NCBI GenBank assembly: GCA_026873275.1
Contig: JANTUC010000005.1
Coordinates: 1,550,001 to 1,614,000 of the forward strand
Reading direction: 5' to 3'
From: Pseudopithomyces maydicus
Taxonomy: Eukaryota > Ascomycota > Dothideomycetes > Pleosporales > Didymosphaeriaceae
DNA: 64,000 nt
Part shown: piece by piece, positions 1-10,741 of the stretch
Numbering within the stretch: the stretch's first letter is position 1
Layout: the number at the start of each line of letters is the position of its first letter
Position numbers and translations under genes: made by a program
The notes under the pieces: generated by a model
The model's input: only the letters and a program-made list of their open reading frames with translations
The model's database searches: none
Told to the model about the DNA's origin: nothing

Positions 1-276
1 GTATTTCGTGGCGTAATTTCCGATCTTGCGCTGAAAGGCTTTGCTGACTTTGAAGAATGCGCTCGCTTCTTCGTTTATCGTCTTGCAAGTCAAAAGGATA
101 ATGACCGATGGTGCGCGATATAGAAGTGTGATATGATATTTGCGCTGCTGTTGTGTAGGGTTGTTGACCATGGGGATATAGATAGTGGCATGTCGAGTTT
201 GAATTGGGAGATACTCGTATACCATGAGACGGATGTCTTTCGGCAAGTCAAGGAAGCTCGGTGGTTGCGATGCCAT
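1..276 (-). CDS. F-box-like protein, N-terminal part (runs off left edge)
   Basis: An open frame starts at an ATG at 276 and reads leftward 92 codons without a stop to the window edge, so the gene is truncated. The N-terminus reads MASQPPSFLDLPKDIRLMVY, followed by EYLP. This FLDLP-(K/E)-(D/E)-IRLMVYEYL pattern is the common start of fungal F-box-like or 2EXR-like proteins, which usually act as adaptors or have unknown roles. The later segment LLTCKTINEEASAFF is also typical of that superfamily ('LLxTCrxIneEA'). The upstream frame stays open for some codons, so the exact start is not certain. No function beyond the superfamily resemblance can be claimed. Confidence 0.6.
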   Translation of the reverse strand, partial: MASQPPSFLDLPKDIRLMVYEYLPIQTRHATIYIPMVNNPTQQQRKYHITLLYRAPSVIILLTCKTINEEASAFFKVSKAFQRKIGNYATKY

Positions 277-662
277 CTTGAGGTGTTCAAAGATGGCTGT
301 GATCAAATTATTTGCGGGGATAGTTTAGTCTTCTGTGGAGAGCCGTTTTTCGGTAGCGTGTATCAGGCGGGCGAGGGTGGTGCGAGACACAGTGTGAAGT
401 GAGGGTGGCAGGACTCATATAGGTGGCTTTGAGGCTGAGTTGAATGAGCGCACTGTGCAATCGGAAATTATCACTTTACCTGTTAAACTTCACTTCTATA
501 CTATTTAGTGCGCGCGTTGAAAGCGCAACCATCACTCTATCACAATGAATAAGAAAACACTTCGAGATTATCTACACACGATCAACACCGTTACCAGGCC
601 AACGAATTCAACTCACATAGCTCATTGTTCCCTTGGAGAATTGGAGCCGAGGTTTTCATTCG
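277..662. other. Intergenic, no gene seen
   Basis: About 390 bp lie between the truncated F-box-like gene and the 3' end of the bZIP gene. I see only short chance frames and no recognisable site. Confidence 0.5.
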
Positions 663-2087
663 TCAGAAAAATCCATTGCGAATGAACGCATCGGACAAAA
701 GATCCTCAAATACATCCTCCGCAACCACACCACCGAACCTATCTCATGTCAGTGAGACTCATTCATGCAAGAGAGATAGAAACATACCCATAACACTTCA
801 CCTGTTGTGTCAGCGCGATCTTTAGCGTTTCAAGATCCTCAGCTTTGAAATGTGCGAATTGCGGGTGGCGACGAATATGGTTCCACATCTGCACCGGCGT
901 CACCTCGCCATCGAGAGGAAGACGTCCGGAAAGCTCAAGTAGCCGCTCTACTCCAGATTCTGGTAGATTCCAACTGGCGTTTCTGTCTTGACCTTGATCG
1001 ATGGTATGGGGATGGTGATGCAGTAGGGTCGCGCTTGCCATGAGGGCATGTCCTGAAGGTGACGACGATGCCTGGGTGTCCTGAGGAATATGGCCCAAGC
1101 ATGGTGCCTCAAGACTGCGGTAAATTATTAGATCAGTGATGAAAAGGGTTAATTAGACAACTTACGTCAAGATGAATTCCATGCCGATAGCCGTGGAATC
1201 AAGCTTGCTGACGGTCTTGGTATGGGGGCTAAAGGCCGAAGACCCCAAGGGTAAGGACTCTACAGCTAGTGGCCCGGGAGCGGGACGGGAAACTGCTGAT
1301 GTCAGACTAATGTTTATCCGCTTTGGGCAATTGCGTGTACATACCGAGAACTTGGGTACCATGGCGTGGAGGACTCTCCGTAGGTCTAATTGTCTTGCCT
1401 TTGGTCTGTCTGACTACGTTGATGCGTTCTTGCTGCTTACTCGCTTTCGACGAGACAGTTGACACAGTCGATATGCTGAATTCAAAAACATCCTCGTCTT
1501 CATGAGGCGCTTGATCATCTTCCACAGTTCGTGGCGGGGGCGATGGGACAGGGATACCATTGGCCACGAGCAGGTCCTTCATGACTCTTATCTCTGTATA
1601 GAGGACTTTGGTTTCTTGAGACAGCCTAGCCTCATTGGCGCGCAGTTGGACAACTTCAGTTTCCAAAGATTTGATATATGCTTCTTTTCGTTCACGATGC
1701 GTTCTATAAGGAGGATTAACAAAGAACGCACCGAGGCGGGGTACGCATACTTTTGAGCACGTCGGACCTGTTCCCTGCGCTTTTGATGGGGCGTTTGTGT
1801 GTCCGAGGTGCTATTGGGGCCTAGAAACCAACCTCTGTTACTAATACGGTACATGTAAATGCTGGAACTCTCGTGATGCTGGTGCGTCACACTGTGTCCG
1901 TTTCATGCAAGATCACCTGTATTTTGATGGTATACATGTCGTGTTGCTCTAAGTGTTGTGACATCACGTGAGAGAGAGAGAGAGAGCTCGTATAAACACA
2001 AATTTTTCAGATACAAAAAAACGAGAGTAGACACATACCTTCAGGAGACTCCTTCTGGGCTTTGAACGGCTTGAATGTGAACTTCAT
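663..2087 (-). CDS. bZIP transcription factor, six exons
   Basis: Exons on the minus strand are 2087-2039, 1820-1751, 1703-1345, 1292-1166, 1114-788 and 738-663. All five introns are GT-AG (donors GTATGT, GTATGC, GTATGT, GTAAGT, GTATGT), phases agree at every junction, and the product is 335 aa. The basic region spans residues 30-47 (KRREQVRRAQKTHRERKE) and runs into a coiled zipper (residues 48-85, starting AYIKSLETEV). The C-terminal half carries a fungal motif around GMEFILTLEAPCLGHIP and ends with a short tail after VKCYG. The product should be a nuclear DNA-binding regulator; its targets are unknown. The position of the invariant bZIP Asn (N-x7-R) is Val35, while Arg43 is kept. Intron 1 (1821-2038) holds a GA repeat and a CACGTG. 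The next gene is divergent. Confidence 0.85.
1970..1986. repeat. (GA)n microsatellite in intron 1 of the bZIP gene
   Basis: About eight GA dinucleotides lie directly after a CACGTG E-box (1965-1970). Both are inside the first intron of the bZIP gene. Confidence 0.9.
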
Positions 2088-2804
2088 GATAGGACGTCCT
2101 AGGCGATGTCTTGCTGCGTTTACGGTAAAATGCGAAACTACAAAAGAGATGCAATGTTGATGTGATCAAAATACTGGATCTTTGCTAGCGGAAAAGTACA
2201 AAAGCTTGCAGAAGTCGGGTTATGTTACTCGGGCAGCTTCAAACCAGCTGAGGCAATCTGCGTTGCATGGACCAGGGGTACAGCTGAAAGGCAGCCCGTG
2301 GCTCTCTTTTAATCCTATTGGTGCATTTCACAGCCGAACCCCACATGCTGATGCTTCAGCTGTGACAGCGACTAGGGCTTATTGAGCACGGACCATTCCT
2401 ATCTTGAGTGGAAAATGGTTGCGGAATCAAATTTCTGTATTCGTACTAGTCTGTCCAAGTTCGGGATTTACTTTGTAACCGCACTGCCTCAGGTGTCAAC
2501 CACTCTGGCTATTTAGAAACATTAATGTGGAGTATTTGGGGGTTGTAACGACAATCATCTAAATGCACGGATAGCAGAGAGTCCCCCCGTACTCAGGTTG
2601 GTGAGCTTGATCGAATAATCATGGCTAGGACGGCAGATTCGATTGAACGGTCGGCGTCAATGGCGACTCTTCAAAAGAGTATATATGCGCCTTATGTGCA
2701 ACTCTCGAATACAGACATTCGCAACACCGCCTCTTCACCATCATCTCCGAATATCACACAATTCGTGTCTGATACATCTCATCACTTTTATCTTCCCTTC
2801 AATC
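2088..2804. promoter_or_regulatory. Divergent promoter region, bZIP / propeller lactonase
   Basis: This 717-bp spacer separates the divergent starts of the bZIP gene and the secreted propeller gene. A TATA-like stretch (ATATAT at 2681-2686) lies about 120 bp before the propeller ATG at 2805, a plausible core promoter for that gene. No other site stands out. Confidence 0.4.
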
Positions 2805-4082
2805 ATGGCTGGACTTTCCATAAGACTCGCTCTACTGTTCGCTGCGGTTACATCCTTTGTGGATGCAGCTCCTCATAAACCACGACCTGGTAGCTGCACT
2901 GGTCCGGCGTCAGTTGGAAAAGCTGTTTATTTCATCACGAACGAAGCCGAGAATTCTGTCGTAGCTTTGCCCATCGGACGCGATGGGAAACTTTCCAAAG
3001 GCACAACGACTAAGACAGGCGGTGCTGGTTCCATTAACACAAATGGAGCGACAGGTCAGCCTGGAGTCCCTGATGCCTTGGTCAGCCAATCTGCTCTTAC
3101 CGTTGTAGGCAACGTAAGTTTAATCTCCATCGAATATCGGCTGAGGCTAATCGATATGTAGAACATTTTCACAGTGAACGCTGGATCCAACACCCTCACC
3201 ATGTTGGCTATTAATCCCGCCGATCCCACGTGCCTCACCATGGTCGGTAAGCCAATCTCCGTGCCTGGCGAATTCCCCAACACCGTCACCGCATCAACGA
3301 AGAACAATCTCGTCTGTGTTGGAACTACAGGAGCCACCTCGGGGATATCTTGCGCTCCGTTCTCGAAGCGCGGAATAGGCCAAATGGACAACCTTCGCTC
3401 TTTCGACCTCGGCCAGACTACGCCCCCTGTTGGACCCACGAATACTGTCTCGCAGACTTTCTTCTCGGAAGATGGAATGAGATTGTATACTACCGTTAAA
3501 GGCGACCCTATGGCCAATAAAACCGGCTTCCTCTCTGTTTTCGACGTTGAACGCAAAGGGCGCCAACAAGCATCGGTTTCGACAAAGGAAATGCGTAGCT
3601 CTCCCAACGGCACCGCTGTGTTGTTCGGATCGTTCCCTATCCCCGGTGACGATTCATCCATCTTCGCAACCGATCCTAGTTTCGGCGCCGCAATTTTGTC
3701 CGTCGATCAAGCTGGCCAGGCCACCGCAAAGCGCTCGCAGGCGATCCAAGGACAGAGAGCAACTTGCTGGGCAACTATGTCACCAGTTACAGATACCGCT
3801 TTCGTGGCTGATGCTGGAAGGGCTGTCTTAGTTGAGATGAGCCTCAAAGATGCTAGTGTGATCAAAGAGCTTGATCTATCCGCCAACGGAGACCCAGGTA
3901 TGATCGATATGATGAGCGCTGGAAACTTCATCTACGCTTTGTCGCCAGGCAATGGATCTACAACACCGGCTATTACTGTTGTGGATGTTTCTGGTGGGAC
4001 TGGCTCAGCAAAGCAGGCACAGCATTTCACTTTGGAAGGACTTGCGACTAGTTCCGCGCAGGGTATGGCAGCCCTGTTGTAG
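2805..4082 (+). CDS. Secreted 3-carboxymuconate-cyclase-like (lactonase-type beta-propeller) protein
   Basis: Two exons, 2805-3113 and 3162-4082, are joined across a 48-nt intron (GTAAGT...TGTAG, phase 0) to give 409 aa. The first 21 or so residues (MAGLSIRLALLFAAVTSFVD, then A) form a signal peptide, so the product is probably secreted. The rest has the repeated beta-strand pattern of the 6-phosphogluconolactonase/3-carboxymuconate cyclase propeller family in fungi: AVYFITNEAENSVVALPIG near the start, LTMLAINPADP in the middle and ITVVDVSGG near the end. Fungal secreted members are mostly uncharacterised, so lactonase or cyclase activity is inference. Family assignment rests on motif style; I could not check the active site. 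The frame starting at 2643 extends further upstream, but the signal peptide supports the ATG at 2805. Confidence 0.75.
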
Positions 4083-4634
4083 TAGCTTTGCTTCCGACGT
4101 TTCCTTTTCTGCAATTGGTAGTTCGTATTTCAGATTCACTTTCCTGTTATTTCTTCGCTGCCTAATCAACTGCCTCGGGTCTCTGGCTTTGTTTGAGCGG
4201 GTTACTGCCCAATGGGTTGCTCTTAGTGTGTTTTCCTTTCCACTTAGACTAGAATTCAAGCCTTTTCTTTAGCACCTCAATGAGTACTCAACGAGTCGGG
4301 ATTAATCTTTTGAAACTGTACAGTTGTATCGAAGTCCTCGGTAATAGAGTTTTCAACTTATAGATGTCCAAAATCGCAACGTAGCTCAAGTGGGATTTGA
4401 ATTTTTTGGTAAATTCCTGAGCGACCTTCTACGCACAGGGAGCTACTCACTGACTTCAATGAGGTTTTAGAGAGTCTACGTGATGAGAAGGACAAGAAAC
4501 TATACAATCAGGTAAGATACAATATGAAAGTGGAGAAAAGAAAATAGAATACACAAGAGGAATACGACAACAAGTATAGAAGGTGTGTATCTCTGAGACA
4601 TTTTTAAGTAAATAATCTTTTCTAGAAGATCATT
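4083..4634. other. Intergenic 3' region between convergent genes
   Basis: This 552-bp stretch holds the 3' flanks of the propeller gene and the CorA-like gene, which converge here. It is AT-rich, and I see no gene. Confidence 0.5.
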
Positions 4635-6242
4635 CTACACAATTTCATAATTCGAAAGCGGATGCCGATGGATTGCTGAATCATTATCCGATATCAAGCT
4701 AGCCCTCCGATTAGCCCCAAGCCTTCTGTCTCTTCTCTCTCGTTTTCTACGATGCATACAATATGTGAAAAGATAGACAGCAAGCGATAGAACGAAACTG
4801 CAAAGAAAGTAGATCCAGATCCAATGTGAGACAACGTCATCCTTTTCTTGAGTCCCGTCAAAAGGCATCCAATTCCAAAATGATGTGCTGAACATTGTCT
4901 GACATGAAGTTAGACTCTTTAACTAATAGATTATGAAATCTGGGACTTACTGCGACTGCCGTAGCGGGAAGAAATATCAATGTCACTACAGCCATAATGC
5001 GCATCACGTAATTTTCGTTGAGCGCGGTTTCGGCATGCCGTTGCGATATCAAACTGTTTACAGTGTCTACCTGAGCTTGTGCTCTTGCTTCAAGTAATCT
5101 TTTGGAGTCTTGTGCGCCAGCAATGAGACCCTTCAAGTACGTGATACGTCTGGTAAAACAGTTTGGTAGATCCTCTACACCTTCCGATGCATCCTCAATC
5201 AACTCCAATGAGCTCAAACCACTTTGAAAGGTCAAACCGCAGAAGTATAGTGTTCCAAGCAGACCAGTCAATTTCTGGGTTATCTGGTCAAAATCGATCT
5301 CTTCAAGCCGAGCGAATCGTTGCTGTGGAGATAGCATGGACTTATCGTGATCTGCCACGCCATGTATTAAACCAGTTTCTTTCTCCACACTTGCAAGGTA
5401 CACCGCCCGTTTTTCTAACAAAACAGCAAAGTAGTGAATTTTCCATTCCACTAAGATGATCGGAAGGAGCATTGTGTGGTTGGCGTACATCGTTGACTCT
5501 CGCAAGCATCTCTTCATATCGATTATCTCTTTGGCTTGCAACCCGTGGACGAAACAATTCACTATTCCGGTCATCGGGCATCGTGTGGTTGCGACACAAT
5601 AATTCCAATCCTTTGAACGGCCACCACGAAGCATGATACCTTCTGATTGGGTAGCGGGATTAATGATATTAAATCTCGAGTTAATAGGCATAGTGCTCAA
5701 AAGCATTCGAAGAAATTCGCTTGGGAGATGCCATGTGCTCCGGATGGCTTGAAGTGTAGTGCATGAGAACGGCAGAGCGATAACCTCCGCATCGGAGTTA
5801 TGTTTTTCGGGTGCACATACGAAAACGCGAAGCAAAGGTTTCGGGGTAGCTGTATCATACTATAATCAATCAAAATCAACACTCATACTACATCCTGAAG
5901 GTCATACCTTATGAAGCCAGCTTTCTATTCGGTTTTCCGTGATCGGTTCTTCGCGAAAACGTTTCTCAACGGCCTTATATTGAGTTTAGTTATATGAATA
6001 GATACATGCAGATACAAAATGTCTTCACTCACAACATCATTACCAAAAACTTCAATAATTTCATTGCCATAGCCAACTACAGTTTCCCTCCCAAAATAAC
6101 GACCATTCTGACGAAGGCGGGCGTCATAATCATCAAACATGGTGGTTAAAGTAGCTATAGACCGGGCGTAAAGATTCAGGATCCGACCGCTACAATGATA
6201 AGGCAACAGTGCAACTTTATGTTGGATTCGTGGGGCTTGCAA
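4635..6242 (-). CDS. CorA-like two-TM membrane protein
   Basis: Four exons on the minus strand, 6242-6033, 5973-5908, 5859-4951 and 4898-4635, all join in phase 0 and give 482 aa. The C-terminus has the CorA-like arrangement seen in many fungal proteins: a long helical stretch (about residues 290-375), TM1 (RIMAVVTLIFLPATAVATMF), a short loop with FSTSFWNW, TM2 (HWIWIYFLCSFVLSLAVYLF) and a basic cytosolic tail (RRKRERRDRR). The GMN selectivity motif of true CorA Mg2+ channels is absent, so magnesium transport should not be assumed. The N-terminal 280 residues match nothing I recognise. Exon 2 is only 66 nt, but its reading continues cleanly into exon 3 (IESWLHK then YDTATPKPLL). The ATG at 6242 is the first in frame; a later start is possible. 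Confidence 0.7.
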
Positions 6243-7061
6243 TATTTAGCAGGCTGTGTAGGCAACCGCTCGTGTCAGACTTGGGGCTGTGCAAGATCGC
6301 AGCCGGACGCGGAGCATACGACCCCGCAACCAATGACGAACATCACAACCCACACGACGTAATCTCAGCTTCATTCAGCCTGAAATTTTGAGAGCACTTT
6401 GAATTGTTAGCAATGGAGCCAGAAAATAGATGAAGCGATACTCTCCTATCTGCATCTCCAGCCACATGCAACCACAACAGAAGCTATGCGCCTCACTAAA
6501 TGACTTGGCTTCATTCTTATGCTTTTGAAGACTTTACGAATACAGTCTGTCAGGTCTCCATTGCTCGTGTAAGGCAGGTTGTAGCTATGCTACAGAAAAG
6601 CGCTCGTAGCACAATGTCTGCAGCCGAGGCTGTCGCTTGATGTGTTTTCATGTTCCAAATAACGTCATAAGGATCTGTACAGGTTATACGGAGCATAGTC
6701 GCCAACATAGAAGAGTAAGAACTTGTTCACTTTAGCTCTGTTTAAAAAGAGTATTGATACTTACAGTACCTAAGACTGTTTGATATACTCAATGAATATT
6801 CTCTCGCGTCATAAGCAGGGCGCAGCTTGCCATGCTTGGATTACCGATGCATATGTTGGAGTTACCTACAAGATCAGGATTCTAGCTAGAATTTTTGGAT
6901 ACGATTTTGTAGTAAACATGTCCGGAGATCTTGGAAGTCCTGGGTAAGGTGTCATTGACAAGATTAGTGCGTCCATTGCGCGACGCTGTCATGGTACAAC
7001 ACTCAATAAGGCTGGCCTGTTCATATTTGCTTTCAGACTCTTGTTCTATTTGGATGGCGAT
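6243..7061. other. Intergenic, no gene seen
   Basis: This 819-bp stretch lies between the 5' end of the CorA-like gene and the 3' end of the sugar porter. It should contain the CorA-like promoter. No convincing coding frame or repeat was seen. Confidence 0.45.
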
Positions 7062-8666
7062 CTAAACCTGGCTTTCACCCGCAGCATCAACCTTCTCGAT
7101 CTGTTGTGCATCGAAAGAGCCCAACTCTCCCTTTTCAACACTTTGTACGGAGTTCCTGCGCATACCGCCAGCCCGACCAATACCCATATCATCCATGCGA
7201 TCGCGCACGTGCTGTTTCGCAAACAAATAATCAATCTCTTCCAGGGTTCGACCTGTGGTTTCTGGGCAGCAGAACCATACATATCCTGCGGCAATAAAGC
7301 AGCAGAGCAAGGGCCAGATGAAGATCTTTGGACCAACGGCTTCAATGCCGGTTCCGCCGCCGAATACCATGACCCATGTAGATAGCCACTCGCCGCAGGC
7401 CGCAAGACCACCTGCAACGTGACGATACTTGAGAGGCGCGATTTCGGGGCCGTAAATCCATGGGGGACCGAGCCAGCCGAATCCGAAGACAACCATGTAA
7501 AGCATAATCATAGCTACCGCAGCCCAGTTTGTACCCACATTTTGTTTGGTCTCAGGAAGGGTAGTTAGAATGATGTAAATAAGCATGCAGATGCCACAGC
7601 CGATGGAAGTCCAGAACATCATTGCGCGGCGACCAATCTTCTCAATGTACCAGACTGGTGGGTAGGAAGCGAGGGCAAAAACCGTGTTAAGTACTGCAGC
7701 AAGAACACCAGAGAGAAAGTGGCTGTATCCGAGCTGCAAGAAAATAGACGCGGCGAAGTACACCAACATGTTGATGCCTAATTATTGTTAGCTCTGCTAT
7801 CGAAGATTGCTGGATTTGGACTGACCAAGAAATTGCTGAGCGAAGAGGATAAGAAAACTTGTGCGCAATCGACGACCGACTTGGTAGTCTGAAGTGTCCC
7901 AAAATAAGTGCCAGATATTGAATTTTGCGTTGTCCTCCTCCTCTATAGAGGCCAAAACTTCGTTTTTTTGAGTCTGGACGGTGGGATGATCTTCTGATAA
8001 TCCATGTAGTCTAGCGAGTACAGCATCGGCTTCAGAAATGCGATTACGATAGTAGTACCAACGAGGTGTGTCGGGTAAGAAGAGCAAGCCACCAGCGGAG
8101 AATATTGCAAAGCATGACTGCATTGCAATTGGGATACGCCAAAGGTACGGACGAGTTTCAAGACCCTGGACAAACCCTAGATCAATCCAGTAGGCGAGAG
8201 CGACGCCAGTGATAAGTAGCGCAAGTTGCCAGCATACTTCCGGTCCACGCTCGCGCGCTTCAAGACTCATCTCAGCCATGTATGTTGGTACAGCGCTGGC
8301 GATACAACCGATATCCATCCCGCATATGATACGCCCGGTAATGATTTGTCCAACAGAGTAAGAAGAAGCCTGGATAGCAGCACCAATACAGATGAATAGG
8401 TCACCGAGCAGGATAGTCTTGCGACGACCAAGCTGCATACCGAACAGCGTGACTGCCAATGACATCGCGGCCGCCGCGAGGTTGTAGATCGACGCAATAA
8501 TTGGAATGATGAAAACTCCCTTGGGGTTTCCGATTGCGTTTAGGAATTCAGGTGTTGTCTGAATTCCTCCCAGGACACCAGCATCGTAGCCATAAAGCAT
8601 GAAGGCCGAGCCGCAGCATGCGGACATGACCTTGTACAAGGCGCGACCTTCGAGTTTGGAGAGCAT
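7062..8666 (-). CDS. MFS sugar (hexose-type) transporter
   Basis: Two exons, 8666-7826 and 7777-7062, are joined across a 48-nt intron (GTCAGT...TTAG, phase 1) to give 518 aa, a normal length for the family. The order of motifs is that of the sugar porter family: GYDAGVLGG in TM1, the cytosolic loop QLGRRKTILLGD, GRIICGMDIG, PDTPRWYYYRNR after TM6, the TM7 signature FAQQFLGINMLVYF rebuilt across the intron, EKIGRRAMMFW, and PETTGRTLEEIDYLF after TM12. It should be a plasma-membrane proton-coupled monosaccharide porter; the substrate cannot be read from sequence. A palindrome cluster about 550 bp upstream (9216-9245) may be its operator. The gene stands alone, with no catabolic partner next to it. 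Confidence 0.9.
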
Positions 8667-10741
8667 TTTGCAATATAGTGGGACTTTTTTTTCGAAAGAA
8701 TAGGAATTATTTATAGTTAAAGTCAGGAATAAAAAGAATAGTACGTTTTGAATCGAGCAATTCCGAAGACTCTAAAAGAAAAGCCAGATATAGTGACTTC
8801 CCAGTTCTGGGATTAACAGCGCGTTCCATCAGTACTGTTTATATTCTTTTTTCTTATAATGATCGACGACTAAAGCCGAACTTCGATCCTTCCTAGCAGA
8901 TCTCCAATCAGTTGAGCACGGCATATCCGACCGTTAACCCACAAGTTCTACCCCAGATTCTCCCCACAAGCGGACTCCGATGCAATGGTTTTGTAGTCAG
9001 GTCCAGACTCCAGACCAAGAAATTTACACACTTGGGGCTAATCTGGAATTCCGGATATTGATTATGTGAGATCGCAATGTACAATGCGATCCAGATTTCC
9101 ATCTACAAAAGGGCGACTGGGTAATTAATTGAAATCTAGCACATGGTTGGTATGGTCGTGTGATGTAATTAGTCGTTGGTGGTTTGGAGAAAAGCCCAGT
9201 AGGGCCACGTTCCGTCCCGGAAGCGGTCCGGGTTTAGGGAAACCCTGAGAACTCTACCCGTGTTCACACCTAGCGTTCGTGCATGACCCAATAGAAATAC
9301 AGAAACCGTGCGCGCGATTTATCGACGTCTGCCTAAGCATGTTCCAGAAACAAGTCGCTCAGAAACCTATCTCAGATCTGTAGCCCTCGAACCGAATCTC
9401 CGGATCAACACTTTGAAATTAGTATCCATGAACACGATCAGACTACGACGCCACTGTGCGTATATGGGGCCGGTGAATTGGAGGATAACAGTGAAGTGCA
9501 CGACGTACCATAGTATTTGGCGGATGTTTCACACTCAGAAAACCCTGTCATGTGCAAAACAATGGACCGACGTCATAAATGAATGGGGGTAAGGAATGGG
9601 GGTATGCAGTCTGTATGATGTTGGATGAACTAAGGTGACCTGAGAATGGCTAATTAGATATATCGCTGATACGAGAGATGTATGCTTCAATAGCACAATA
9701 TAGGGCTATCGACGTCAATTGAAAAGAATGAACCACGATACCTTTTGTATCGACAAAGTATAAGATCTATCGTTTTCATTTCCCTCTTGGGATGATTCCA
9801 CGTGTCATTCGAATAGACAGAGAATATCTCAGTCACTCTATCTAATGTCCTGGTAAATTCTAAAGATAGTTGGTCCCGAAGAACATTTAGCGAGACACAA
9901 CGTGAGGGGAAACCATCACTAAGTCTAGACAAGTGCACACCCACAAGCGTCATACTGCATCTCTCCACACTGGAAGACTTAGCTTGCTTAGCTAGTTGGT
10001 AATAGCTATTCCTATTGGTCTTTGTCTGGTTAACTTCCGTACGACCGGATATACCCTGACGCCACCTAGAGACACGTGCCTAATTTTTCCAAGGCTAGTG
10101 AGTCCCTGGTATGCTCATAGGCTCATCAAAGATTCGCTTAGATTTCTGATGCGGTTCTGGGGGTTCGCACTTGGAAATACTCGAAACAGTAATCCTAAGA
10201 GGGGTTGTGGGGCACAGGGCGAGTGTGATGTGAAGATTCAAGTCGCGGCTGCGATCCACATCCGTACTCTACTTGCCCTTGATATCTTTGGAGGTAATTT
10301 CCCTGAATACAAGCCTTTTGCAATCTCGGCTTTATATGCGCTTGGACCATTCTCAGGAGAACGACCAGGTTTTTGAGGTGGGGTGAATTCAGCGAAAAGA
10401 CAGTACGTTTCCTTCCATACAATTTTCTTGGTATCAACGCACGTCTATTCGCTATGTATTTTCTCGTATTGTTGAAGACCCACAAGTAACAAGTATAGTG
10501 TGATATTGGTAGCAGTCCTTTCTTGCAATCGCATCCATTAACTCTTATTCATCTTAAACTCGAAATATTTTCGTTGGGCCTTGCTGTCCTGCATAACCCC
10601 GATCAATTTACAGATCCAATCACCAGCTACTTTATTACAGACAAAACTACACATGAACGTTCCATGTTCAAAACCAGACAACAGAAACCCCTCAAACGGC
10701 CCCGGAGGACCAGAATAAAATAGGCCATGAAGATATGCATC
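8667..10741. other. Gene-poor intergenic region
   Basis: About 2.07 kb holds the promoter of the sugar porter and the 3' flank of the 425-aa gene. Frames such as 9996-10376 (+) and 9687-9968 (-) show no family motif, signal peptide or plausible splicing, and I treat them as chance. Palindromes at 9216-9245 are listed separately. Confidence 0.4.
9216..9245. promoter_or_regulatory. Palindrome pair including CGG-N7-CCG upstream of sugar porter
   Basis: CCCGGA and TCCGGG (9216-9221, 9227-9232) form an inverted repeat whose core is CGG-N7-CCG (9218-9230). It overlaps a perfect GGGTTT-AGGG-AAACCC hairpin (9230-9245). Inverted CGG triplets are the usual target of Zn2Cys6 regulators. The location 550-580 bp upstream of the sugar porter ATG fits an operator, but this is inference. 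Confidence 0.4.

Noticed and set aside
3056..3661. 201-codon minus-strand frame
   Set aside because: Antisense to the secreted propeller gene.
9996..10376. 126-codon plus-strand frame
   Set aside because: No recognisable domain, and no promoter or splice context; treated as chance.
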